DNA from: JBQTHD01 sp052390275
Lineage (GTDB): Bacteria > Actinomycetota > Acidimicrobiia > Acidimicrobiales > AC-14
Assembly: GCA_052390275.1 (NCBI GenBank)
Contig: JBQTHD010000010.1
Location: forward strand, 62,001 to 126,000
Direction: 5' to 3'
DNA length: 64,000 nt
Shown: positions 1 through 9,569 of the stretch, in pieces
How positions within the stretch are numbered: position 1 is the stretch's first letter
Layout of the letters: each line of letters opens with the position of its first letter
Translations under genes and position numbers: made by a program
The notes under the pieces: model-generated
Databases searched by the model: none
Told to the model about the DNA's origin: nothing
What the model saw: the letters and a program-made list of their open reading frames with translations, nothing else

Positions 1-1089
<1,089 letters not shown>

Positions 1090-1168
1090 CCAGCCAAGCA
1101 CGTGCCTCTGGCCGTTGCAACCCCAGCCCGGTCCGGGCTGTGAATCGCGGCCGACCAAAGTGCGGTAT

Positions 1169-1441
1169 TCAGCCCCCGGCCACCGCCGGCAGAATCGAGA
1201 CGGCCTGGTTCGGGGCCACCGGGGTGGCCAACCCGTCGAGAAAGCGCACGTCCTCCTCGGCCACGAACACGTTGACGAACCGCCGGATCCGGCCGTCGTC
1301 GTCGAACAGGCGGGCGGCGAACCCGGGGTGGGCGACCTCCAGACCGGCCAGCACCTCAGCCACCGTCGCCCCCTCCACCTCCACCTGGGCAGCGCCGGCC
1401 GACAGGGATCGGAGTTGGGTGGGTATCCGCACGATGACCAT
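1169..1441 (-). CDS. MoaD/ThiS-family ubiquitin-like sulfur carrier protein
   Basis: A 90-residue beta-grasp protein ending in the diglycine tail AVAGG, the feature that is adenylated and converted to a thiocarboxylate in MoaD, ThiS and CysO proteins. Length and the RIPTQLRSLSAGAAQVEVEG start fit the family. It begins 19 bp downstream of the threonine synthase-like gene on the same strand and is probably co-transcribed. In mycobacteria the similar CysO delivers sulfur to the PLP enzyme CysM; adjacency to a PLP enzyme here hints at a related partnership, but that is inference. A role in molybdopterin or thiamine synthesis is also possible, although no moa or thi genes are adjacent. Confidence 0.85.
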   Translation of the reverse strand: MVIVRIPTQLRSLSAGAAQVEVEGATVAEVLAGLEVAHPGFAARLFDDDGRIRRFVNVFVAEEDVRFLDGLATPVAPNQAVSILPAVAGG

Positions 1442-1460
1442 GGCGGGAATCAGTCTTCCA

Positions 1461-2711
1461 CTACTGCCACGTCAGGCCGGCGCCGGCGAAGGCTTCCAGC
1501 GTCGGGGCGATGGTGACGGTGGGCCGGGCGGCGGAGATGACCGCCTCGGTGGTCTTGAGGCCGTGGCCGGTCACGTAGGCGACGACCCGTTCGTCTGGGC
1601 GGACCACCCCGGCCGCGGCCAGGCGGGCCAGGGTGGCGATGGTCACCCCTCCGGCGGTCTCGGCGAAGATCCCTTCGGTCCGCGCCAAAAGAAGCATGGC
1701 CTCGACTATCTCGTCGTCGGGCACGGCCTGGATCTGGCCTCCGCTGCTGCGGACCGCCTCGATCGCGTAGGACCCGTCGGCCGGGTTGCCAATGGCCAGG
1801 GACTTGGCGATTCCCGACGGCTTGACCGGACGGACGTGGTCGTGGCCCTCGGCGAAGGCGGTGGCGACCGGTGCGCACCCCTGGGCCTGGGCCCCCGACA
1901 CCCGGACGTCGGGGACCTTGTCGAGGAGCCCGACGGTTGCCAACTCGGAAAATCCCTTGGCGATCTTGGTCAACTGCGATCCCGAGGCGATCGGCACGAC
2001 GACGTGGTCGGGGGCTCGCCACCCCAACTGCTCGGCCGTCTCGAAGGCCAGGGTCTTGGAGCCCTCGGCGTAGTAGGTCCGCAGGTTGACGTTGACGAAG
2101 GCCCAGGTGGGGTGCTCGGAGGCCAACTCCGAGCACAGACGGTTGACGTCGTCGTAACTACCCTCCACCGCCACCAGGTTGGCGCCGTAGATGGCGCTGG
2201 CCACCACCTTTCCGACCTCCAGATCGGCCGGGATGAAAACCATGTGGCGCATGCCCGCCTTGGCCGCATGGGCGGCCACCGAGTTGGCCAGGTTCCCGGT
2301 TGAGGCACAGGCAGCCACGCTGAAGCCCATGGCCCGGGCCCGGGCCAACGCCACCGACACCACCCGGTCCTTGAAGGACCCCGTGGGGTTGAGGGTGTCG
2401 TTCTTCAGCCACAGTTCACCCAGGCCCAACTCGGCGGCCAGACGGTCGGCCCGCACCAGGGGCGTGAATCCCGCCCCCAGGTCCACCACCGGGTCGGCCA
2501 CTGCGGGCAGAAGATTCGCGTAGCGCCAGATGGACAAGGGACCCGCGGCGATGGATTCCCGACTGGTGGCCGCCGCGATGGCCTCGTAGTCGTAGGTGAC
2601 CTCCAGGGGTCCGAAGCACCATTCGCAGACATAGAGCGCCTCGGCCGGGTAGTTGCGGTGACATTCCCGGCAGCGAAGACCGCTGACAAAGGACCGTTGG
2701 GCCAGGCTCAC
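1461..2711 (-). CDS. thrC: Threonine synthase (PLP-dependent)
   Basis: Converts O-phosphohomoserine to threonine in the cytosol. The 416-residue protein starts with a zinc-ribbon-like motif (Cys14, Cys17, Cys29, Cys32), then the fold type II PLP core with the lysine motif NPTGSFKDR and the phosphate-binding loop ACASTGNLANS. The GTG start at 2711 is chosen because an excellent AGGAGG lies seven bases upstream. Gene order thrC then a MoaD-like carrier suggests an operon. The zinc ribbon is common in the archaeal/actinobacterial thrC type. A thiocarboxylate-using cysteine or homocysteine synthase is the main alternative given the sulfur-carrier neighbour. Confidence 0.9.
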   Translation of the reverse strand: MSLAQRSFVSGLRCRECHRNYPAEALYVCEWCFGPLEVTYDYEAIAAATSRESIAAGPLSIWRYANLLPAVADPVVDLGAGFTPLVRADRLAAELGLGELWLKNDTLNPTGSFKDRVVSVALARARAMGFSVAACASTGNLANSVAAHAAKAGMRHMVFIPADLEVGKVVASAIYGANLVAVEGSYDDVNRLCSELASEHPTWAFVNVNLRTYYAEGSKTLAFETAEQLGWRAPDHVVVPIASGSQLTKIAKGFSELATVGLLDKVPDVRVSGAQAQGCAPVATAFAEGHDHVRPVKPSGIAKSLAIGNPADGSYAIEAVRSSGGQIQAVPDDEIVEAMLLLARTEGIFAETAGGVTIATLARLAAAGVVRPDERVVAYVTGHGLKTTEAVISAARPTVTIAPTLEAFAGAGLTWQ

Positions 2712-3067
2712 AGCAACCCCTCCTCATCGTTCCGGGCGTTGGCACCTGGCCGGCCCGCCGAGCGATGGCTCGAAGGTTCGGCTGGTTGTCGCGGCGTCAC
2801 TGGGCCCGGCCCCTCAACCGCTCTGGATGACTCGGCGCCCATCATCGCGCAGCCAGGCGGTACGGGGGCCAGCCGATTCGACGGGCCAGGCGGTACGGGG
2901 GCCAGCCGATTCGACGGGCCGTCCGGTTGACGGGCCGTCCGGTTGACGGGCCGTCCGGTTCGGCGTGCGATCCCACGCTCGTCGTCGTTGAATGCCGCAG
3001 CGGCCGCGTCGACAGTTTCGTCCACCGAGTCCGCCAGCAGGTCCTGAACTCCCCAGGCTCTCCTCAC
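2708..3067 (-). CDS. Hypothetical 119-residue protein with repeat-encoded segment
   Basis: An open frame whose TGA overlaps the thrC GTG start (GTGA), so it could be translationally coupled to thrC. The first 35 residues (MRRAWGVQDLLADSVDETVDAA and following) look like ordinary acidic protein. The middle is Pro/Arg-rich and encoded by short tandem DNA repeats (SNRLAPVPPGP twice). No family is recognised. It lies antisense to the possible 5' end of gpgS. It may be a real small gene degraded by repeat expansion, or a chance frame in GC-rich DNA. Confidence 0.3.
   Translation of the reverse strand: MRRAWGVQDLLADSVDETVDAAAAAFNDDERGIARRTGRPVNRTARQPDGPSNRLAPVPPGPSNRLAPVPPGCAMMGAESSRAVEGPGPVTPRQPAEPSSHRSAGRPGANARNDEEGLL
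2853..2960. repeat. Tandem repeats between thrC and gpgS
   Basis: Two near-perfect 33-bp units (from 2853 and 2886, sharing GGCGGTACGGGGGCC) run into three 16-bp units of GACGGGCCGTCCGGTT (2913-2960). They occupy the otherwise gene-poor interval between the divergent thrC and gpgS genes. No protein or RNA function is evident; slipped-strand expansion is the likely origin. Confidence 0.85.
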
Positions 3068-3081
3068 GCGATCATGCCCGG

Positions 3082-4059
3082 GTGCCCACCCTCGCCAATC
3101 CTGATCGCCATGAGTTCGAGCACCTGGTGGCGGCCAAGGGGGGGCGCCGCGTATCGGTGTGCCTGCCGGCCCGCAACGAACAGGCCACCGTTGCCCAAAT
3201 TGTCACGGTCCTGGCTTCTTTGATGTCGGGCTCGGGCGGTCCGGGTCTGGTCGACGAGATCCTGGTGGTGGACGACAACTCCACCGACGCCACGGCCGAG
3301 GTGGCCGCCGCGGCGGGGGCCACCGTGGTCCCCGCCACCGGCGTGGGAGCCGGGGCGGGACCCGGCAAGGGGGCGGCCATGTGGGACGGGCTTGGAGCCT
3401 CGACCGGCGAGATCGTGGTCTTCTGCGATGCGGATCTGACCGGGTTCCACGCCGGCTACGTGACTGGCCTGCTGCACCCCCTGTTGAGCGACGACCGGAC
3501 TGCCTTCGTCAAGGCCTTCTACGACCGCCCCTTGGCCGTTGGCCCGGGAGGCTCCCTGGGCGTCGGCACGGGCGCCGGTTCGGGCGTCGGCCCACCTGTC
3601 GGCTCGGGAGGGCCGGGAGATGGCCCGGGAGTCCGCCCGGGAGTCCGCCCGGGAGTCCGCCTGGGGATCGACGGGACCACCGGAGGCGGAAGGGTTACCG
3701 AGTTGGTGGCTCGGCCGTTGGTGGAGGCCTTCTTCCCCCACCTGGCCCATATCCACCAACCCCTGGCCGGCGAGTACGCCGCCCGCCGGGACCTCCTCGA
3801 GACCCTCCCCTTTGTCTGTGACTACGGGGTGGACCTCGCCCTGCTGATCGACTCGGCGGCGGCGGCCGGGCCCGGAGCCATCGCCCAAGCCGACCTGATC
3901 CGACGCACCCATCGCAACCGGCCGCTGGCCGAGTTGGCCGTCCAGGCCCGCCAGGTCATGCGGGTGGCCCTGGACCGAGCCGGCGTGTCCGGATCAGGCG
4001 CAGGGTTGGGTGCAGTGCCGACCAGGCCCCCCCTGGCCGCAGCCATCACCGCGCGTTAG
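3082..4059 (+). CDS. gpgS: Glucosyl-3-phosphoglycerate synthase
   Basis: GT81/GT2-type glycosyltransferase that joins glucose from an NDP-glucose to 3-phosphoglycerate, the first step to glucosylglycerate and methylglucose lipopolysaccharide. The family start AAKGGRRVSVCLPARNEQATV is followed by the donor-site acidic motif ILVVDDNSTDAT and FCDADLTGFH, then the acceptor region HIHQPLAGEYAARRDLLETLPF. An unusual Gly/Val/Pro repeat (GVRPGVRPGVRLG, near codon 195) is inserted between conserved blocks. The GTG at 3082 gives 325 residues, close to the usual length; an ATG at 2992 would add a proline-rich tail. The neighbours are glycerate kinase, otsA and otsB, a compatible-solute cluster. Confidence 0.9.
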   Translation: MPTLANPDRHEFEHLVAAKGGRRVSVCLPARNEQATVAQIVTVLASLMSGSGGPGLVDEILVVDDNSTDATAEVAAAAGATVVPATGVGAGAGPGKGAAMWDGLGASTGEIVVFCDADLTGFHAGYVTGLLHPLLSDDRTAFVKAFYDRPLAVGPGGSLGVGTGAGSGVGPPVGSGGPGDGPGVRPGVRPGVRLGIDGTTGGGRVTELVARPLVEAFFPHLAHIHQPLAGEYAARRDLLETLPFVCDYGVDLALLIDSAAAAGPGAIAQADLIRRTHRNRPLAELAVQARQVMRVALDRAGVSGSGAGLGAVPTRPPLAAAITAR

Positions 4060-4122
4060 GAGGTATGCGGACTTCGAGACCGTCCCGGGCTGCGGGGCGG
4101 AGGAGCGCTCCTGGCGCTAGCG

Positions 4123-5301
4123 CTAGCGCTGGCGGGACGCCAGGGCCTCAGCCACCACCTGGCGGACGCAGAAGTTGGTTTGACCGGTGGCGACCTCCAG
4201 GCCGAACCGTTCGACCAGGGAGACCACCGTCACGTCGTGGCCCAGATCGGCCAGATCTCCGAGGCCGCCCACTTGGCCCAGATCGGCCAGACGTCTCGTT
4301 CCGGCAGCAGCGCCCGGCGCGCCGGTCGTTCCCTGGGAGGCGAAACCGTCCTGGGCGGCAGAAGCTCCCAGGTCAGGAAAGTCGTAGGGGTCCACCTCGC
4401 CCACCACCACCAGGGCGTCGACGCCCGCTTCGGCGGCCAGGCCCAACACCCCCCCAACCGCTTTGCCCTGGAACGACTCGGCGTCGAGCGTTCCCTCGCC
4501 CGTGACCACCAGGTCCGCCCCTGCGATTCTCTCGGCCAGGTCGATGGCCTCGGCCACCACCTCGAAGCCGGCCACCAGTTCGGCCCCCAGCGCAGCCAAC
4601 CCGCCGGCCAAACCCCCAGCGGCCCCCGAACCGGGGAGGTGGCGGACATCGACCCCGTAGTCGCGAAGGTAAAGCTGCCACAACCGCTCCAACCGGCGTT
4701 CGAGCAGCCGAACCTGGGCGGGAGAGGCCCCTTTCTGGCCGGCGAAAACCCGGGCGGCGTCCAGGAAACCCAGGTCCACGTCGCAGGCCACCACCACCTC
4801 GCCCGGGCGGAACCGCCGCCGGGGAGCCAGCACACCCAGGGCCCCGAACCCGCCGTCGGTGGTGGCAGAGCCCCCGGCCCCCACGATCACCCGGCGCGCT
4901 CCGGAGTCCAAGGCGGCCAGGATCAACTCGCCGGTCCCGGCGGTGGCGGCGGCCAGGGCGTCGTTGCGCTCCGGCCCGCCCACCAGTTCCAGGCCCGAGG
5001 CCCGGGCCATCTCCACCACCGCTGTGGCCCCGCTCACCCTCCACTCGGCCCGGACCGGGTCGCCCAGGGGACCGTCGACCGTGGTGTGCCGGACGGCCCA
5101 GTGCTGGCCGGACCCCGCCGGGCTGGATCCGAGGGCTTCGAGGGTGCCCTCGCCGCCGTCGGCCACCGGGGCCCGGTCGCATTGCCATCCGGAGTCCACA
5201 CACGCCTCCGCCACCGCCTGGGCCACCTCGGCGGCGGTCGCCGTCCCCCGGAACTTGTCCGGGGCGGCCACAACCGTGTTTCCACCCGGGTCGGGCTTCA
5301 C
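4123..5301 (-). CDS. Glycerate kinase
   Basis: GarK/GlxK-family kinase that phosphorylates glycerate to 2-phosphoglycerate (or 3-phosphoglycerate in some members). Family motifs include VVAAPDKFRGTATAAEVA near the N-terminus, VADGGEGTLEAL, VGAGGSATTDGGFGAL and GSGAAGGLAGGLAALGA, ending with VTGEGTLDAESFQGK. A GTG start at 5301 preceded by GGAGG gives 392 residues, the usual length; upstream codons are repeat-encoded and unlikely to be translated. It lies between gpgS and otsA on the opposite strand and converges on gpgS. It could feed or recycle the glycerate moiety of glucosylglycerate, which is inferred from context. Confidence 0.9.
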   Translation of the reverse strand: MKPDPGGNTVVAAPDKFRGTATAAEVAQAVAEACVDSGWQCDRAPVADGGEGTLEALGSSPAGSGQHWAVRHTTVDGPLGDPVRAEWRVSGATAVVEMARASGLELVGGPERNDALAAATAGTGELILAALDSGARRVIVGAGGSATTDGGFGALGVLAPRRRFRPGEVVVACDVDLGFLDAARVFAGQKGASPAQVRLLERRLERLWQLYLRDYGVDVRHLPGSGAAGGLAGGLAALGAELVAGFEVVAEAIDLAERIAGADLVVTGEGTLDAESFQGKAVGGVLGLAAEAGVDALVVVGEVDPYDFPDLGASAAQDGFASQGTTGAPGAAAGTRRLADLGQVGGLGDLADLGHDVTVVSLVERFGLEVATGQTNFCVRQVVAEALASRQR

Positions 5302-5449
5302 CCCGCCTCCGTCCATCCGGGTGCCGTCGGTCGCCCCGCCTCCGTCCATCCGGGGACCGCCCGCCGCAACCTCGCCTCCCACCCGGGAGCCGCCGACCGA
5401 AGCCGGGGATGGGCCAGGGGCGTCCAAGGCATGGCGGTTATGGTGGCGC

Positions 5450-6847
5450 ATGGCCGGGGGCGGTGCCGACCTGGTCGTGGTGTCCAACCGCGGACCGGTC
5501 TCTTTTTCGCAATCCCCCGACGGTTCCCTCGTGGCTCGCCGAGGGGGCGGGGGGGTGGTCTCGGCCCTGACCCCGCTGGTTCGCCAGCGGCGGGCCACTT
5601 GGGTGGCCGCCGCCATCAGCCCCAGCGACCGGATGGCTGCGGCCACCGACAACGGGGTGAGCGAGACCGACGGGCTCCGGGTGAAATCGCTGATCATCGA
5701 CCTCGAGGACTACGCCGCCGCCTACGACGAGATCTCCAACACCACCCTTTGGTTTGTCCATCACGGCCTGTTCGACCTGGCCCGCCAGCCTCGTTTCGAT
5801 GCCGCCTGGCGCCGGGCCTGGGAGGCGTACCAGCGGGTGAACCTGGCCTTCGCCCAAGCGGTGGCCACCGAGGCCGGTCCGGGCGCAACGGTGTTGGTTC
5901 AGGACTACCACCTGGCCCTGGTCGGATCCATGGTCGCCCCCCTGCGGCCGGACGTGGCCTGCGTTCACTTCACCCACATCCCCTTCGCCAGCGCGCAGGA
6001 ACTGAGTGTCCTGCCGGCCGACGTGATTGGGACGTTGCTGGAGGGCATGGCTGCGCACCGGGCCTGCGGGTTCCACGCCCGGACCTGGGAGGCCAACTTC
6101 GTGGCCTGTTGTGAAACCTACGGCGTGGGGGTGACGACGAAGGTGCGGTCCTTCGTGACGCCCATCGGGGCCGATGCGCAGGGTTTGGCGGCCATGGCCA
6201 GTTCCGAACCGGCCGCCGCCGCCCGTCGCTGGTTGGACTCTCAGGTTGGTGATGCGATGGTGGTTGCCCGGGTGGAGCGGGTGGAACCGTCCAAGAATCT
6301 GTTGCGGGGCCTGGCGGCGTTCGACCAACTGCTGACCGAACGACCGGACCTGGTGGGTCGGGTGGTTCTGGCTGCCTTCGTCTATTCGTCCCGGGAGTCC
6401 CTGGCTGCCTACCGGTCCTACCGGGCCGAGGCGGAGGCGGCCACGGCGGCCATAAACCAGCGCTGGGGCCATGGCGGGTGGACACCGGTGCTGCTCGACA
6501 CCTCCGACGACTACGCCCGGTCAGTGGCCGCGCTGACCCGCTACGACGTGTTGGTGGTCAACCCGGTACGCGACGGCCTGAACCTGGTGGCCATGGAGGG
6601 GCCCCTGGTCAACCGGCGCCATGGCGCCCTGGTGCTTTCGGACCGGGCCGGGGTGCACGAGACCCTCGGCCCGGCCGCCCTGGTGGTCAACCCCTTCGAC
6701 GTGGGGGCGACGGCCAAGGCCATGGCGCGTGCGCTGGACATGGATCCCGGTGATCGCAGGGTCCACGCCGAGGGCCTGAACCGGGCCATGTCATCGGTGA
6801 CGACCGATCGATGGCTCCAGGCCCAGATGGCCGCTTCCGAGGGGTGA
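5450..6847 (+). CDS. otsA: Trehalose-6-phosphate synthase (GT20)
   Basis: Transfers glucose from a nucleotide sugar to glucose 6-phosphate. The 465-residue protein starts LVVVSNRGPVSF and carries the GT20 landmarks RRGGGGVVSAL, VLVQDYHLALV, HFTHIPF, VARVERVEPSKNLLRGL and VVNPVRDGLNLVAMEG. The ATG at 5450 is chosen because the conserved SNRGP motif begins about ten residues later. The partner phosphatase OtsB is encoded convergently six bases after the stop. The start lies head to head with the glycerate kinase gene, so a short shared promoter region serves both. Confidence 0.95.
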   Translation: MAGGGADLVVVSNRGPVSFSQSPDGSLVARRGGGGVVSALTPLVRQRRATWVAAAISPSDRMAAATDNGVSETDGLRVKSLIIDLEDYAAAYDEISNTTLWFVHHGLFDLARQPRFDAAWRRAWEAYQRVNLAFAQAVATEAGPGATVLVQDYHLALVGSMVAPLRPDVACVHFTHIPFASAQELSVLPADVIGTLLEGMAAHRACGFHARTWEANFVACCETYGVGVTTKVRSFVTPIGADAQGLAAMASSEPAAAARRWLDSQVGDAMVVARVERVEPSKNLLRGLAAFDQLLTERPDLVGRVVLAAFVYSSRESLAAYRSYRAEAEAATAAINQRWGHGGWTPVLLDTSDDYARSVAALTRYDVLVVNPVRDGLNLVAMEGPLVNRRHGALVLSDRAGVHETLGPAALVVNPFDVGATAKAMARALDMDPGDRRVHAEGLNRAMSSVTTDRWLQAQMAASEG

Positions 6848-6852
6848 TTCTC

Positions 6853-7638
6853 TCAGAACCCGGCGAGCAGGCGGCCGAGCAGGTCCACCGCCCCGACCAC
6901 GCCCTCGACCACCACGTCGGCCCGCTCGGCCAGTCCCTCGGGTTCCTCCGGGCTGGCCACGGCCACCCGCAGTGTGTGAACCCCCGCCCCGGCCAAAGTG
7001 TCAAGGGCCCCGAAGGCTTCCAGGTCGGCGGCATCGTCGCCCATGAACATCACCCGGTCCAGACCAACGGCGGCCTCCATCAGGGCGGTGGCCTTGCTGG
7101 TTCGAACCGGCGGGCGCAACTCGACGGCCTGGCGGGCCGGGTGGACCCTTAGACCGGTGGCCGCGGCCACCGACTCCGCCCAACTCTGGGCCTCGGCCTC
7201 AACCTGGGGTTGACGGCGGTAGTGGATGGTGACGGAGAACCCTTTGCGTTCCACGTCCACCCCGGCCGGAGCTGATCCGGGGCCGAACTCCGCCTGGTCG
7301 GCGACCTGGTCCACCACCGACCCCCAGGGCACAACGGCCGGCGCCAGCACCACCGAGTCCGATCCGCTTGTCACCGTTTCCAGGCCATAGAGTCCAGAGA
7401 GGTGCAGGCCCCGTCCGCCCAGATGTCCGAGCAGGAAGGCGGCCGGCCGCCCGGAGATGATCCCCACCCGGCCGACTCTTTGGCCCAGGGCCACCAGCGT
7501 CTCCACCGTCCCGGGGTAGGGCGCAGCACCGGACGGGTCGTCGACTATCAGTGCCAGGGTGCCATCGAAGTCGCTGAAGATCCCACTGCTGGCCGGGCCG
7601 GCCCAGAAGGGCCCCAGTGGATCGTCCGATCCGAGCAC
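6853..7638 (-). CDS. otsB: Trehalose-6-phosphate phosphatase
   Basis: HAD-superfamily phosphatase giving free trehalose. HAD motif I is FSDFDGTLALIVDDP, motif II lies in VGIISGRP, and motif IV is VMFMGDDAADLEAF, all catalytic aspartates present. The start is uncertain: a GTG at 7638 follows the stop of the upstream LytR_C gene and gives about 261 residues, whereas a frame open back to 7752 would overlap that gene with a low-complexity N-terminus. It ends convergent with otsA. Probably co-transcribed with the two envelope genes upstream. Confidence 0.9.
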   Translation of the reverse strand: MLGSDDPLGPFWAGPASSGIFSDFDGTLALIVDDPSGAAPYPGTVETLVALGQRVGRVGIISGRPAAFLLGHLGGRGLHLSGLYGLETVTSGSDSVVLAPAVVPWGSVVDQVADQAEFGPGSAPAGVDVERKGFSVTIHYRRQPQVEAEAQSWAESVAAATGLRVHPARQAVELRPPVRTSKATALMEAAVGLDRVMFMGDDAADLEAFGALDTLAGAGVHTLRVAVASPEEPEGLAERADVVVEGVVGAVDLLGRLLAGF

Positions 7639-7642
7639 CGGA

Positions 7643-8308
7643 TCAGAGCCCGGATCGGTCAATGGCAGCAGAGGTTGACGACGGAGCGGGGGAAGGGGAG
7701 TTGGAGAAGGCTCCCGAGGTTGACGACGGTGACGGGGCGGACGATCCCCCATCGGGATCGTTGACCCGGTCGTTGCCCAGGATCACCACCACGTCGGCGC
7801 CTTCGGCTCCGTCAGCCGAATCGGGAAAGTCCTCCAGGGGACCGACGATGTCCGGGCTGAACCCCAGTCCCAGAGCCACTGCCAGGGCCTCGGGCTGGTT
7901 GTCGTTGCGGTACTGAACCACTGAAATCGATCGTCGATCATCCGAATCGGCCGTGGTCAACACGGGCTGCGGGTACCCCAACGGGGTCAGCGTATTCGCC
8001 CGCCGACTGGCTTCACCGTTGGTGCCCGAGGCGTTGACGACGAGAACCCGCACCTTGACCGGAGGTCGTGCCGGCCGGGTGGGCAGGGTGGTATCGGGGG
8101 TGGGGAAGCTGTCCGCCGGGTCCAGGACCGTTGTGGTAGTGGTGGTGGTGGGCGCAGTCACCTGGGCCGAAGGGGTGTCCAGGTTCTGCAGGAGGACCGT
8201 TCCCACCACCACCCCGGCGGTCAGAATCAGCACACCGCGCGCCCCGCCGGCGTTTCGGGGGCCCGACTGACGGCCACCCCGTTCGGAGCGGCCGTCGGGA
8301 TCACTCAC
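7643..8308 (-). CDS. LytR_C domain protein, membrane-anchored
   Basis: 221 residues. A short basic N-terminus is followed by one transmembrane segment (GVLILTAGVVVGTVLLQ), a threonine-rich linker (TAPTTTTTTTV), then the LytR_C domain with VKVRVLVVNASGTNGEASR and the closing block GADVVVILGND, and a Ser/Pro tail. LytR_C domains occur in cell-wall attachment proteins or alone as exported proteins; no LCP catalytic domain is present here. The ATG overlaps the stop of the DUF3263 gene by four bases, so the two are translationally coupled, as in many actinobacteria. Confidence 0.88.
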   Translation of the reverse strand: MSDPDGRSERGGRQSGPRNAGGARGVLILTAGVVVGTVLLQNLDTPSAQVTAPTTTTTTTVLDPADSFPTPDTTLPTRPARPPVKVRVLVVNASGTNGEASRRANTLTPLGYPQPVLTTADSDDRRSISVVQYRNDNQPEALAVALGLGFSPDIVGPLEDFPDSADGAEGADVVVILGNDRVNDPDGGSSAPSPSSTSGAFSNSPSPAPSSTSAAIDRSGL

Positions 8309-8583
8309 CGGCCCGAGGGTACGCGCCTTGGACCTTCGAACCGTGCCCTTCGCCGCTGGGACTGCAGGCGACGAATCCGGTGGACGACCAACGGGTCATA
8401 GGCAACCGCGGCGGGAAGGGCAACCACCTGGGCCAAAAGCTCGTAGTAGCGGGTGGCCGAGAGGTCGAGCCGACGGCGAATGGCTTCCTGCTTGGATCCG
8501 GGTTCGGTCCACCAGTTCCGCTCGAAATCCAGAATGTCGCGGTCGCGCGCCGACAGAGTCACCGGCGTCAGGTTGATCGCCAC
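8305..8583 (-). CDS. DUF3263 family protein
   Basis: A small basic protein, 92 residues from the GTG at 8583 (an earlier GTG at 8637 would add 18). The family signature LSARDRDILDFERNWW is followed by GSKQEAIRRRLDLSATRYYELLAQ, an HTH-like segment, suggesting DNA binding; the family has no assigned function that I know. First gene of an operon with the LytR_C gene and probably otsB. Its promoter lies opposite the tRNA-Thr gene. Confidence 0.88.
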   Translation of the reverse strand: MAINLTPVTLSARDRDILDFERNWWTEPGSKQEAIRRRLDLSATRYYELLAQVVALPAAVAYDPLVVHRIRRLQSQRRRARFEGPRRVPSGR

Positions 8584-8670
8584 CGCTTGAGACTTCAAGG
8601 ATCCTCGGTTGACCTGGCCCGGTCGGGGGATCGCCACCGTCCGGGCGGGGTTAGCGTTCGCCCAAACCCA

Positions 8671-8747
8671 GCCGGTGTGGCGCAGTCTGGTAGCGCAGGC
8701 GACTTGTAATCGTCAGGTCGTCGGTTCGAATCCGACCACCGGCTCCA
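8671..8747 (+). tRNA. tRNA-Thr (anticodon TGT), CCA encoded
   Basis: The acceptor stem GCCGGTG/CACCGGC, a D-arm with GCGC pairs, anticodon stem GGCGA/TCGTC with loop CTTGTAA, and the T-arm GTCGG-TTCGAAT-CCGAC are all intact. The genomic 3' end carries T then CCA. The anticodon TGT reads ACA. Confidence 0.97.
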
Positions 8748-8852
8748 CGAGGTCTTCTCCACCCCTTTGGCCCTTATCGCGTCCAGCATCCGGTCCGTCC
8801 AATGCCTAGCGTCCGTCCCATTCATCGCGTCCGTCCAGGTTGACCGTCGACG

Positions 8853-9569
8853 TCAGCGGAAGAGGTCCTCCGATGAGGGACGCACCAACTCGGAGCGCAC
8901 CGAACCCTCACGCAGCCAGCCGGGTGGAACTCCCCGGATAACGGCGGCGCCCACGCCGCTGGCCTTTCCCATGACCATCTCCGCCGCCCCGGCCAACTGA
9001 TCGGCCACCGCCACCTCGGTGGCCGCCAAGGGGCGACCGTGGCGGTCGGGGGTCCCCCGCAGATCGAGCAGCGGCCCGATCCCGGCACAACCCAGGGCCA
9101 CGTCGGTGACCCCCCGCCGCCAGGGCCGGCCGAAGGTGTCGGACACGATGACCCCTACCGCGGCGGCGGTCCGGGCCAGCAGGCGATCGCGGATCCGGCG
9201 GGCGGAGCGGTCGGCATCGGCAGGATGCAGCACCACCCAACCCTCGGCGACGTTGGACTGGTCCACCCCGGCGTTGGCGCAGACGAACCCGCCAGCGGTC
9301 TGGCTGATGACCAGATCTCCCCGGCGGCGCAGGACCCGCACCGACTGGGATTCGACTACCTCGGCCACCGTTGGTCCGTCCGGTTGGACCTTGGCCAGGC
9401 GACCCTCGGCTTTGGACACCAGCTTCGAACTGACCACCAGTACGTCCCCGCTGACCACACCCGGGTGGGGCTGGGACGCTTCGTCGATCAGGTCGGCCAG
9501 ATTGTCCCCTGGGGATATCTCGCCCAGGCCGACGATTGGAATGACCGCCAGGCCCGAGGTCAGCACCAC
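8853..9569 (-). CDS. cofE: Coenzyme F420-0:L-glutamate ligase
   Basis: Adds glutamates to F420-0 using GTP. The 238-residue protein matches CofE throughout: GLGEISPGDNLADLI, GDVLVVSSKLVSKAEGR, the block NAGVDQSNVAEG and VIVSDTFGRPWRRGVTDVALG. It is the short form, without the C-terminal nitroreductase-like FMN domain of mycobacterial FbiB. The GTG start at 9569 lies in the second copy of a 59-bp duplication that spans the cofD/cofE junction. Downstream of cofD on the same strand, it forms the usual F420 gene pair. Confidence 0.95.
   Translation of the reverse strand: MVLTSGLAVIPIVGLGEISPGDNLADLIDEASQPHPGVVSGDVLVVSSKLVSKAEGRLAKVQPDGPTVAEVVESQSVRVLRRRGDLVISQTAGGFVCANAGVDQSNVAEGWVVLHPADADRSARRIRDRLLARTAAAVGVIVSDTFGRPWRRGVTDVALGCAGIGPLLDLRGTPDRHGRPLAATEVAVADQLAGAAEMVMGKASGVGAAVIRGVPPGWLREGSVRSELVRPSSEDLFR

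Noticed and set aside
4180..6114. Long open frame opposite glycerate kinase and otsA
   Set aside because: Low-complexity Gly/Pro/Arg/His composition typical of a shadow frame; both real genes have full motif sets.
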